From Paragordius varius (lineage: Eukaryota > Nematomorpha): a DNA stretch of 64,000 bases. Positions 24,649 through 36,979 of this stretch are shown here, one piece after another. Position 1 is the stretch's first letter; each line of letters opens with the position of its first letter. The position numbers and the translations under genes are program-made. Below the pieces are notes generated by a model. That model was not told where the DNA came from. It made no database searches and saw nothing but the letters and a program-made list of their open reading frames with translations. The stretch lies in assembly GCA_964247055.1 (NCBI GenBank), contig OZ176054.1, forward strand, positions 1,674,001 to 1,738,000, written 5' to 3'.

Positions 24649-27600
24649 ATGGGCAAAAAAGATATATTGAAATTTGAGGGGAGTAGTTTTTTTCGGCAAA
24701 GAATTGTTTTAGCCACGCTATCTAATCAACCAATCAAAATTACTCACATGAATTCTTATGATTTAGAGCCTGGTATCAAAGATTTCCAATTATCTTTGTT
24801 GCGTATGATTGAACAAATTTCAAGTGGTGCTTTGATTGAGTTAAATGAAACAGGTAACTATTACAAAACACTAAATATCGTAATTTATGGCGTGGAAAAT
24901 AGGCTACCATTCTGTTAACATTTGTTTTTATTTATAGATGCTATAATTTTAAGATTTGTTATGGTTCATTGGTTTTCACGTAAGAATTTTTAACATTTTT
25001 TTAATCAAAATCTGGGAAATTAATACAAATGATGTAAATGCTTAGTTTTCGAATGGACGATGATTATATTTACCCATTACTCATATGTTGTAATATATTT
25101 TTTTTGTAAATTATTAATCCGGTGGTTTTTCTCGAATTCGGTTTTTCCGAATTTAAAAATGGAATCGTAAAGGTATAATTCAACTGGTGTGCTTTGTAAC
25201 TGTAATTTTGTATTGCTTTCGTTTTCCCCCATTTTAAAATTTGTGAAAAAAATAGGCAAAATTTTCCATTGACAGAAACGTATGACTTATTTTCTCATCA
25301 TGACTCTTTTTTGAGATAAAATATAATTAATTTTATATAGAAAAACTAAATTTTATTTTTAGTTTTAGGGCTCCAAAATACCCACAAATAGTAAGATTGT
25401 GGGAAGATATATTCAACTTGAAACGTAATTTTACCTTAAAAAATAGGATTGAACCGACTTTATTTTGAAAACAAAAAACTGCATTATCATCAACACATAT
25501 ATTAATTAGTTTATATGCACGCTATATTTACTTTGAAAGTTATTATAGAGTAGGATTAATTTTAGGCATATATATATATATGGTTTTTTTGATTGTCTCT
25601 TGTTAATTTTGATTCTCATGGATTATAGCGACAGATTTATACTATAAACCGGGCCTTTTAACTGGTGGTGCATTTGAACACGGATGCTGTATTCAACGGT
25701 CTTTGGGTTACTATTTGGAAGCACTTTTGTGCCTTGCACCCTTCGTTAAGAATCCTATTAAAGCTCGCCTGTTTGGTATAACCAATGATAATGTCGATCC
25801 TTCGGTTATTTTTTTCTTTCTAAAACAGCTAAAATTTTTGAAAAATGATAAAAGTTTTGATTAGGTTATAAAGCAACGTTAGATTTGGTTTAAATAGTAA
25901 TGAAAAAAAAACTATAAATTAATCAATCTAAAACGACTTTAAGATTTTAACCCAAAATTTGATCAAATTTTCGGGAATTAAAATAAAATTCAAAATGATG
26001 GTTGATATTATCAACGAGAAGTAAGTAAGTAATATTTTATGTGATAATAATACAATTCTCGTGTAAAGTTTAATTAATGATAATATCAACATGGGTGAAA
26101 TATTGCCTAAAGGTATAATATTGATAAAATAATTAAAACTAAATATGTTCAAAGAAAACTGCAGTATATCAATATAATATCCTTTTTCATTTTCATTTAC
26201 ATCTACTTTTATGTCCTAGGTCGATGCAATCAAAGCTTCAAGTTTACCCATAATTAAACGTTTTTTACATTGGGATGATGGTGATATGGATGTGCCAAAT
26301 AAATTGCAGCATCCTTTAATTCTTGATATACGCATAGTTCGTAGGAGTTTTCCTATTATCACAAAAACATCTTTAAACAATATGAATGAATCTACAGTCA
26401 CGATTGATCGCAATAGTAAATTGGGTGAAATCTTATTCACTTGTCCTGTGTATAGGACAAACCTTATCTCCATGTATAATCCAATCAATTTAATTCCCAA
26501 CGCGACAAAGTCTACTCTTAATGATGGTATAAACTCTTTAACAGAAGAAATAGATGCCATTAATGAACCATTTTCTGGTCATAATGTGGATGAGAATGAA
26601 AATGAGAAATATTCGGCAAGGGAGAAAGGTGTAGACTCTTGTGATTTATTATCTTTTAAATTGATTTGGAGACAGAAATTCTACAACATAAAAAATTATG
26701 AATTGGTTGGTTCGTTAAAGCGTTTTTGAATACATTAAGTATGTTGGCATCGGTCAGATGTAATGTAATGCCTATATAATTATGTATGAGTTGAAAAACG
26801 AATAATAACAATAATTAAATTTAAATTTCAGTATATGTTGGTAGAGGATTTAAAAAAAATTTACATTTTTTTACCCTTTTGACAACAACCATCTATCTAT
26901 CGTGTATCAAACATACGTAGTTTTTTAACTGGTTATTTTCAGCGATTAGACTTCATGGCGATAAATACAGTTATCGGTCAGATTTAGCCCTTATTATAAA
27001 CAACATTCTGTTTAACACAACATTTATTTATGAAAACTTACGTATAGAAATTTTTGTAATTTAATATTGTACTTGCAAAACATAGCTATCTTAGGGAAAA
27101 TATTTTTTCTAAAATAGGTTTAAAACCTATTATTTCATATAATTGCTAAATTGGGAGTGTCTAACTATTCTTAATTATATATTTTGATAACATTCTTTAG
27201 CAAACTTTTTTTTGCAGAACGAACAAAATATAATCAAGGGTTTTAAAATAAAGAAAAAAGCAGGTTTTTAATTTTCAAATTCTTTATTTATGTGCAGAAA
27301 TGAAAATATCTGGGAAAGAAAAGATGAGACAACGTCTTAAATCAGCGGGGACAGGACCGAACGCATATAAAATTGTAAAGATTCGTGGGATAGCATATAC
27401 TGTACGTACCTCGCCCGCCATAGCTAACCGCATAATTAATGAAGCACAAACTTTGCTTAAGAATCATGGATCTACCAACAATTACATACGTGTCGATAGT
27501 TATAAAAGTTTGTTCTTTATTTTTTTTCACTTTTTACTTTACCGGGGAAAAATGTGAAACCATAAAGATATGTAACGTTTAAAAACTAAGGACAAATAAA

Positions 27601-30600
27601 TATTTTATAATATCTATATAAGGAGTTATCCTTATTTAAACCTTGATTTTCTATACATAGACCGACCATATCATAAAACTATTACAATCTATAATTGGTA
27701 TTAAGTATAATACCAATTAACAACTCCTTTTCTTAGGTTTTATATATTTAAAAAAAACGATGCTTAAAAAATGGTTTGTCTTTTCATTCAATGTTAATAA
27801 AATGCATTGCTATAATTTTACAAATAGCATATTGCCATACTTGTCATTTATTTTGGTGTTTTATCATTAAATTATTTTCATACAAATTTAATTGTTATTC
27901 CTTTAACATAGTTATTGGTAACAATAATTTAGCATTCTTAATGTATTGCAAAATATCCACATGCGCTGTGAAAAAATATTTTTTAAGCTAACAATTGGAA
28001 TAATTAATTAGCCCTTTTCCAATTATTCATCAAAAAAAGACAATACTTTTTCCAAAGGGGAACATTAATATAAATTATTTCAATAATTTAATATTACGAT
28101 GAAAAAAAAATCAAGATTTAATCATTATAAATGTAAAATTAACAATTTAATGCTAAAAAATTATTTTAGCAGTGGTGTATAATATGGTGACTTTGCTTGC
28201 CGCATTTTTGATAAAAAACCAACGGTCTAAATTCAAAAATATATGAGCATTAATAATTTTTTTTATTTGAGAATTTTCCTACTAATTTCTTCCGGGCTAC
28301 ATGTTGGGCATCCCTGATTTAAATTTTAGTAAATGAAAAAAAAACAAATTTTCGGTTTGAAAAATCTTGAAGATAATGGTTGCTTATTTCTTACACTATA
28401 GTTGGAACTAGGATTGTGCATCTGACTGCTTTTTCAAAAAAGTCCGGTCAGACCCGGTCATGACCACTTTTTTCTTAAATTAATATCATGCGATATTGGA
28501 TAAAAATAATGTTCAAACGATACTTGCGTTTCACTAATAATGTTATGTTTTTTCTTAAAAGTTTGTATTATACATTTTTTATATTTATATTTACAAATAT
28601 ATTCAATCAAATTTAATCAAGATTTTGTTTTTAAATGAATTTTGCTACATGTTTATGGCCTTTCTAAATCTTCAAATACATTGTTTTTAATACTGGATAT
28701 TTTGAATTTTTATACTTAGTTTGTTTTACGCTTTCTTTCATCCATGAATTAATATCCAATTATAAGATTTTTTTTGTTTTATTGCACATTCACATATATA
28801 GAATAATTGCATATTTTGCAAAGTGCTCGATTGTTTTGTGTTTTGTAACAATCGTATATGCTTAAATGCTAATTTTATAAGGATGCATGTTTAACAATTT
28901 TATATTGTCAAATTAGCATATTTAAATATTTATTTTATGATAAAAAATGTATCAAAAACAAACTCCTCCTATCTCTTTTTCATTACGACCAATTTTTCAA
29001 AAAACAGCTGTTTTTTAAAATGTTCATGGTCAAAAAATAAATAGTCACTGACCTGGTCATGACCCGGTCAGCACAACCTTAGTTGGAACACTAGTTAGTG
29101 TATTGAAAAAAAACACAAAACTTTGAATAAAAAAAACAAAGTACTGTAAGAAAGGAAAAAATTGTTTATTCCACATTTTGTTGTTGTTTTTTACCTTACC
29201 TTACACTATTGTGTTACAAATTGACCAACCAACTATAATAGTGGGATTTATGCAATTATTAAAATCCATGAAAAAAAATTTTTTTTCTAGAAAGTCAAAG
29301 TGGGCCCACCCCGGGATTTGGTTTATGCCTGTATGCTTACACCTTGAATGGATGTGTTTATTGTGCCGAATATGCTTCATACGCCACTGATAAATCAAAT
29401 AATAATGAGAATGAAAATGAAAACGATCAAAATTATTTGACTAAAAAGACCTTTCAATTAGCTACGCCTGAGGAAATTGCTCAAGCCACAACTTGCCAAT
29501 TATTTAATGAAATCTATATGGTAGGTAAACATTTTTTTGTGTGAGACTTAATATTAATTACAATAAATTTTTATATAATTTTATAATATTGTCCAAAGAT
29601 AACTAGAATATTTTAAAATTAACTCATATTTCAGTTATTGATTCGGATTTTTTATGTGTTACTTGTGCCCATTTTTTTAGTAATTCTGTTGTTTAATAAA
29701 TTAATTATTGTACTTTCATACGAGTTCTTACTGGCTAAATAATTTAAAATATATCTGTGTATAATTTGTCCAATAAAATTCTTGCTAGCCATGATTTTTT
29801 GGGAATGTTTTTTTGTAATAAATAAATCTACCCCATTTTTACGCAAGGAGGGGGGGGGGTCTAGATGAGCGCTTTGGTTTAATCTAAGTCACCGAAATTA
29901 TAAATTAATGAAAATTTACCACTTTTAAATTTTTTAAATTGCCCCAAAGCCCATTTTTATTAATATTCAGATTTATAAATGACATGTTTGTGATACTTTT
30001 AATTCCCGATATCATATAATCCATTCTTTAACAATTGCAAGTCATGATTGTAAATATCTGCAATTTTATAAATATTATCATTATTTTTTCATCTACTTTT
30101 AACTTTTTTATACATTTAACATTCTCATGTACGTCGTGAATATGGGAGACAATAAAAATAAATTTATTAAAATATCAAATTTTTTGCACTCAGGAATTTT
30201 TTATAAAATAAAGTTTAAAATAAAGTAAAACAATTTATTCTGTGCCGCCTTTCAGCTTTATATTTAAATTTGAAAAATATTTTTTCATTATTATTTATAA
30301 TAATGTATTTTTAAATCATTTTTAGTTTTTCTATTCTGTTTTTGTCTTTAGGGCGGTTCAACCGATTCCTGGAATCAAAGCTTGGCTCTTCTTTACATGG
30401 CTTTGGCGTCAAATAAAATTACGCGTATTATGTCAGGCCCATTTACCCCATACACCCTAAAAAATTTGAGATTCATCGAGGACATATTTAAAGTAATCAC
30501 ATATTTTTGCACCTATCTAAGAATACGGACAGAGTATCTTGCTAAATAAATTTATTTTGAGTTAAGTATGTTAAATTGGGCCCTTTACCAACCCCATAAA

Positions 30601-31424
30601 TGAATTTGAATGTCGGTAAATTAGATGATTCATTATCCGCTTGGCTTAAAAAATGAATTTAATTAAATATTTATGATCTAAATTTGATTTAGTATGAAAT
30701 ATCAATTAAAATGAAATATAGGTATTGATAAAAAATAATGATTGAATTTACCCACGAGCTTGTAAGTTGTGAGAATGTATATTTCAAAAAATGATAATAA
30801 CTCAAAGTTTAGGTAGGGCCTTATAATGAAATTAAAAAGTTTTGAATGCTGTTTTTAAAAACTCATCATAAGAGGAGTCTATTGCATAGATCAGGGATGT
30901 TCAACACAAATGGCTTCGCGGTCGCATATATATATACATATATATATATATATATGGGCATTCATAAGGAATTTATTACAGATTTTAAACATAAAACTGT
31001 CAAATGCAAACACAATATAGCAATTTTTTCCAGTTCTTGCCGAGATTGGATAGACTTATTTAAAAAAATTTTTTGGAGGAAAATTTTAAGCATATTTTTA
31101 TAATTTACGTACGGGTTTGTAAAATTTTCTGCATCCTGCACATAAAGTCACAGAAGGCCGCTGACCCCTGATGTAAATATTTTCTTCATAAAGATTGACT
31201 AAATATTGATTGATTCCATAATATAAAATTTATATTCGTTTGCATTTTAGATAAAATACAAAATTGATCGGTATCAAGATGTATTTGAAAGCGAACGCGA
31301 TACTACAAATAATAAAATTCTAAATGATTATTCCAATAATTGTAAGCAAGAATGCCGTCCCGTCAAATATGTTGTGAGTTGTTTGGGATCCGGATTTTAT
31401 AATATAAATAAAACATTAAAATAA
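24649..31424 (+). CDS. RCL1: RCL1, RNA 3'-phosphate cyclase-like ribosome biogenesis factor, seven exons
   Basis: Exons are 24649-24853, 25629-25804, 26220-26628, 27298-27507, 29291-29520, 30352-30492 and 31251-31424, giving 514 codons against 373 in human. RCL1 is a nucleolar protein of the RtcA fold that works in the SSU processome with BMS1 for 18S rRNA maturation; it has no cyclase activity. Matches run the full length: FRQRIVLATLSNQPIKI, LYYKPGLLTGG, GITNDNVDPSV, KIRGIAYTVRTSPAIANRI, PTPGFGL, GGSTDSWNQSLALL, and the C-terminal NINKTLK (SNLSKTLK in human). All exon phases agree. Exon 3 carries extra polar, acidic sequence, and the usual Gly-rich GGGGE segment is replaced by KLGE after a polar insert. 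The 3' end of exon 3 (donor GTGTAG) is the weakest junction. It follows the small gene by 2 nt. Confidence 0.94.
28170..28316. mobile_element. Short hAT-like element related to family A
   Basis: Starts CAGTGGTGTATAATATGG and ends GGGCTACATGTTGGGCATCC then CTG, matching the family A right end. It is only 147 bp and probably internally deleted. It lies in RCL1 intron 4. Confidence 0.5.
28409..29080. mobile_element. hAT-like element, family G, with 9-base flanking direct repeat
   Basis: The left end TAGGATTGTGC and the right end GCACAACCTT are imperfect inverted repeats, followed by CCGGTCA-rich subterminal blocks on both sides (GGTCATGACC). The direct repeat AGTTGGAAC flanks it at 28400-28408 and 29081-29089, consistent with an 8-bp hAT duplication plus one shared base. 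No transposase frame. It lies in RCL1 intron 4. Confidence 0.85.
30892..31170. mobile_element. hAT-like MITE, family A, in RCL1 intron 6
   Basis: Starts CAGGGATGTTCAACACAAAT and ends GAAGGCCGCTGACCCCTG. It contains a (TA)n expansion near 30930-30953. No clear target duplication remains. Confidence 0.75.
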
Positions 31425-31458
31425 ATATACATAAATATTCTCTCCTTTATGATTAATA

Positions 31459-31994
31459 TACCATTTGCACACTTCAAGAGTGTCATTGAACACTTTAAGA
31501 TGATCCATGAAATTTTTAAGTTTTGATTTAACTATAATTTTGAAAGTATTTTTTATTTTATTATTTTTAACCTAATTTTCTTTATTTACCATATATTTAT
31601 TCATTTAGAAATATTTTTAAATAAAACTACTTTTTTTTGTTTCAAACTAATATTTTCCACTTCAAAAAAATTGATATCTTATTTATGTTTTAATAAAAAG
31701 CTATAGTTAATAGCCTAGAAAACTTGTATATTTTATTACGTGTTAAAATTCTATAAAAATATAAAATAAATTTTGGAAAATTAATAAAGATATACGGTTT
31801 ATTAATTAAAAATTGGTATTGATTATAAGCTTATGTTATATTTAGAAAATAGGTTGAAATTGATAAATGATGATACACAAAGTCAAAAACAAATCAAACA
31901 GTTAAAGGGCAAACTCGAAGTGTTCAAAGACCAACTTGAAATGTTCAAAGGCCAACTTAAAGTGTTCTAGAAATCTCTTGAAGTGCAAATGGTA
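31459..31994. mobile_element. TA-flanked MITE, family C, second copy
   Basis: The ends TACCATTTGCACACTTCAAG and CTTGAAGTGCAAATGGTA match the copy at 11601-12086. It begins 34 bp after the RCL1 stop codon, so it may supply the RCL1 3' UTR or polyadenylation site. The rest of 31425-33166 shows no gene. Confidence 0.8.
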
Positions 31995-33166
31995 TATATG
32001 ACTTGGACTTTATTTTATTCGTTATAAAGAGATTGGGAGCTGAAATTAAAATGTTATTAAATTCCGACGTTTTCATGTGTAAGCCAATAGAAAAGAACCG
32101 CAAACTTGTATTAAAATAAAAACAACAAACAACTTCAAATTTTATTAATTGCAAATTATTCTGATACAGCAAAAGAGGGTGTTTTTTTACAAATTTTTGA
32201 TATTTTGAAAAATTTTACATTTTTCGCTCTTCCATGAAAGATAGATAATCCAGATGTATTTTGAATTATTACATAGGTATGTGGTTTAAAAATTGATTTA
32301 TCAATATAAAATTAGATCAAATATATATTTCAAGAGTCATTGGTTTATTTATTTTGGATTGTTCATTCATATTTTTTTATACCATATCACTATTAAACCC
32401 CTTTTTAAAGTCCTTATCTCATAATAAAATTTCCAAATTTAATGTTATATACTTTATAAATCAACTTTATAAAGATAAAAAATGTTGTTTCCAAGCATTT
32501 TAGTGTGTATCATACTAACACCCATCAGGTATTGGAATTGAAATGCTTTTTGAAGCGGTTTAATAATTCATTTTTTTATTTTTAATTACAAACGCCATTT
32601 TATGCTGTCTTTTATTTAATAATGTTAGGGTCTAATATGGATTTTCTGAGAGAGCGTGACAATATGAAACCATCAAAAACAATTAAATTCCTTAATAATT
32701 ATCAAATATAGTTAAAAAAGATTTTATTTTAATTACTGTAAAAATTGAAAATATACAGACAAAACTCATAGACAAATATTTTTTTCTGAAAGACAACCAT
32801 GCTTTTTAAAATCTTGCTTTTTTAATTATAACTAATTTTTTAAACTGCAATATGTAATTTATTTTTATGCGTATAATTTCCATTTATGCTGTGAAATGAC
32901 ATCTACTCTATATGCATATGAAATTTAAATTATAAGTTATCTGAAATAAATATACCTTGCTTCTTATATATGGACACAATGTATAAAAAGACGTAATAGA
33001 CAATAGTTTGTCAATTGCGTTAAAAAGACAAATATTTAACAAACATACAAAGGTCAGATAAAGGTTTAATGTAAGTAAAGTAGGATAAGTATCACAAATA
33101 TAAATTTATTGCCAAAATCATGAGTCATTCATAATATGAAAAAATAAATTATTATATATATAATAT

Positions 33167-34606
33167 TTATGTTGAGCTTTTTTGTTTCCTGATTTTTTCC
33201 AAAATCAAATTTTTGACGAATTCAAAAGTTATCATAGGATCCATAGTTCCATCAATGTATTCTAAAAAAAGAAAATTATATGTTAAAATTATCAATGTTG
33301 TCCAAATTTGTACAAAAAAAGGATATTTTGCGTACGATTTGGCCCGTGATCGAATGTAATTTAATAAATATGGATTGTGGATTAATATAAAATATGATAA
33401 TAATAAGTAATTCAGAGGATAAACCAGGCTTAATTCCAATTTAATTCTCTATCTTACATCTGAGTCGTCTCATCGTATGTTAAATAATGTGATATTTATG
33501 ATTATTAAATAGGATAAGGTGATGATAAATAGCCACAATATAATGATGACATATGAAGTCACAAAAATTATTTTATGATTTTTTTTAATTTAAATAAAAT
33601 ATGTTTCAAATCATCCACCCCCAAATATCGTAATTTATAAACGTAGGATCCGTAACCGGTTTAAACGACAGCATAAAAGTGTCCTTATAATTAAATTATC
33701 TTTGATTATTTTCACTCTTACAATTAGTCAGTTAAAATCAATCAATGTTTCGATTATAAGTCTTTTCGGGAAAATTTTACGCAAAAATTTTAGGGATATT
33801 GTCAATCTTATTTCATGATTTTACGGTTTAAATTTGGATTCCCAAGCCAATCCAAGTGGTATGTATATATCCTTTTATAAAATTAATAATTTTTAGATTT
33901 TTAAAAATGCGTCATTTAAGTAGGACAAAATAAAAAATAAAATAATTTGAAAGATATATTATTTCATCTACAAACCAATATCGTTTGATTCTGGGCATTC
34001 AATATTCTTAGCTTTGAGATCATTAAGGTATTTAACATATTGAGGCCAAACATATTTATCAAAGTTTTCGGGCGGTTCAGGTGGTTCATATGTACGCATT
34101 CTAATTTATAAGAAAATATAATATTTTTTTAACGGATATTGTAGTAAAATTCCTAAATATTTAAAATTTACCGGCGGCGTCTTCGACATTCATAATAATT
34201 TAGGGTTAAAAAAATTTTAAGGTCAAATATTGACGTCAGTGAAGATTGAAATAAAAGAATCCCTTCGATAATTAAAATGAATGACGTATTTTGGAGATTC
34301 GAACAACATTCGTCGACATCCGTTTTAAGTTTTTCCCAATCAAAAGCATCCAATTCTAATAATATAAAATAATAAATTAACCATCCCAATTGTGATAACA
34401 AATTGTGTCATCGTATTTAAGAAGATTAATATCCTGTGATTTTAAAAAATCTTACTTTATAATAATGATCAACACTAAATATTTTTGAATTCACAAAGTT
34501 TTTTTGCAATTTTTCTGCCAAACACGATTTTCCACCATTTGTCACTCTTAATTATAAATTATTTATATTACCCACTAATGCCAATTATTAAAATTGGATT
34601 GTACAT
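33167..34606 (-). CDS. NMRK1: Nicotinamide riboside kinase (NMRK family), six exons
   Basis: Exons are 34606-34572, 34546-34456, 34433-34382, 34355-34172, 34100-33976 and 33261-33167, giving 193 codons (human NMRK1 has 199). The enzyme phosphorylates nicotinamide riboside to NMN in the cytosolic NAD salvage pathway. Visible marks: the P-loop GISGVTNGGKS at residues 9-19, the catalytic Asp in SVDHYYK at residue 38 (SQDDFFK in human), LIIEGILLF, the arginine-rich lid ECRRRRRMR, YEPPEPP with YVWPQY, and a C-terminal YIDGT followed by a helix. Introns are 25, 22, 26, 71 and 714 nt; all phases agree. The P-loop and the catalytic Asp exon can only be read after removing the tiny introns. The start ATG puts the P-loop as close to the N-terminus as in human. 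Confidence 0.94.
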
Positions 34607-36950
34607 ATATAAGGAAAGAAGGACATCATTTCACCTTACTGAGGTGAATTTATATATTGGCGCCTGATCATATAAAATGATTCCCTGATGTTTTAAATAT
34701 TTTGCAGGTAACCAATCTTTTTCTTTCCAATTTTTGGGAGAATAAATAATGTGGAGAAGTAGGTCTTCCATATTATTGCGGTCTACTCCAAAGCATAATT
34801 GAGTTAAAACTTAAAAAGTATAGCGGATATTAAAACAAATATAAGTGACTTCTATGGCAGGGGATCATAAAAAATATTTTTGGCATATTTTGAAAATACC
34901 CGATATCTCTGAATTGCAATTTAAGTTAAAACTTTTATATTATTTATTGCATTTTGAGAGCGATAGATTATAGTTGGCAAAATTGACCGTTTGAAACTCA
35001 ATATTAGATACTTGTTGCGATCGAAGATATATAAAATAACTCATCAAAAAATGTTATTAAGGGCTCACTGACAATATTTACTTTACTATGTATTCGTTAA
35101 TATAAAAGTAAAAATTAATAAAACTATTTAATATAGAAATTTATGCATATTATATTAATAAGAATCATAAAACTACTAATAATAACAATTTGATTGCCTG
35201 GTAAAGTTTTAAAAATCGAATATATATATTACGTAAAATTGGGGAAAAAAATATCCTGATAAATTTATATTGTTATATGTTCTGATAGATAAATGTATGA
35301 GGATTTAGGTAATGCTTTTAATTTAATGCCTTAAAAGTGACATAAGTAAGTTATTGAAGCTTTTGTGATATCTGATTCATATAAAAAGTGTCAAAATTCG
35401 CGCAGCTAATCTATTTTTTCGGTAAAGGACAAATGTTTATTGCAAAAACAATCATTCAAACATATTATAAACTACTTATAAAAATAATAAAATATTTTAG
35501 TAAAATTTTCATTTTGAAATATTGGGCTTCTAAAGCCCAAAATTAATCGCCCTAGAATCGGCTAGTTTTTAATATCAACGCAAAAATTCCGAGTTAGCGA
35601 TAATTTTAAATCTATTTGAATTTGGATATCAAATACCTACACCTCACAATATTAATTAAAATACTTTTTATTAATCTTTATGTTTATAATTTCTTTCAAA
35701 AATTTACTTAATAAGCAAACGAGCCTATAGTATAAAATTCTCAAGTGGTACCATTGTTCAGCATTATTGAATGATGGAAATATTTTAGTTCGAGACTTTT
35801 TTTTTATCTAAAAATCAAAATTTTATACAAATACTGCTTTGCCATTTGCATTAAATTATTATGTATTTTAATACTCCATGAGCTGGGATGGTTTACAGAG
35901 CGATTTGAAATAATCTCAAGTATTTAAGGTATTAAAAAAATATGCTTTCTTAAGTTTAAACGCATTATACAAAAATTAATTTAAAAGTAAAACTGTAATA
36001 AAATTCATCTCAAACTTTTTTGCCGCCTTTTTTATATAAATTTTGAATCGTCAATGCAACAGGCAAATCCGATTTTGGAAAAATGTAAATATTAAAACAA
36101 TTCAGTCTATATTCTACCAGCAAAAACTTGATATATTTTGATTTTAATATCAGTTGTTTGTTTCAATGTTTTGGAGTTGTGCTAATTTTAGACTTTAGGT
36201 CACAAAACTGTAAAAAATATAAGTTTTTTTATCTAATAAATGAAAACAGTGTTGCCTAAATATTTTTGTTAAACAAGTAGTAGCCCAAAACCAAAAGCAC
36301 TTTGAAACTCCTGATACATTTTTTATGGGAAAATATACATTTATTTAAAAAAATGTGCGTATTTTGTAAAGCTTTAAATTTAGACGTTAGAACAATTCTA
36401 GTTAAAATTTAAATTTACCATGCATTTTATTTTCATCAAAAAATTAAATAAACAACACCTATAAATTTTCATTCCATGCCATATAATAATTTGGATTTTC
36501 CATTTCATCATACCTGTAGTTCCCATATGAATTTTTCTTTTCCCATATTAAACTTCCCAATTTTATCTGAAAAACCAGAATAAGCCAAAATTATCTTGAA
36601 TGTGGGTACTTTTGCTACCTATAAAGTTTTTTGCTTTGCTCTTTAACACAGAGGGCCCCATCAAAGTGAAAATAATAAGACCCCTCTCAAAAAATCCAAG
36701 ATAAAAATGTAAAAGGCTTCGCTGTGACGTAGTCTCACCGATAATTATTCTTAATAATTTGCAATATATAGAGGTAATGGAGAGAAAATAAAGAAAAACA
36801 TATTAAATAAAAAATGTCTTTAATTATTCTTTTACGGGTTTTTGCATAAGCTCAAATATTGTTTACTCGAAATTGACAATATTTAAACTGTCCCTTATGA
36901 AAGTTAATATTCAACTATCATGGATTTATTTTAAGATTTTTGTTTTATTA
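34607..36950. other. Intergenic, no gene seen
   Basis: AT-rich sequence with short frames only. No conserved protein motif or repeat copy is recognised. Confidence 0.5.
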
Positions 36951-36979
36951 TGGTTAAAAGTTTTATTTTGAAATTGTGT

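Noticed and set aside
26216-26560. Long minus-strand frame opposite RCL1 exon 3
   Set aside because: Antisense shadow; the plus-strand exon has clear homology and phase.
36640-36760. Terminal repeats of a larger element around the inverted array, compared with 40440-40530
   Set aside because: Only loosely similar motifs in the same orientation; not enough to define ends.
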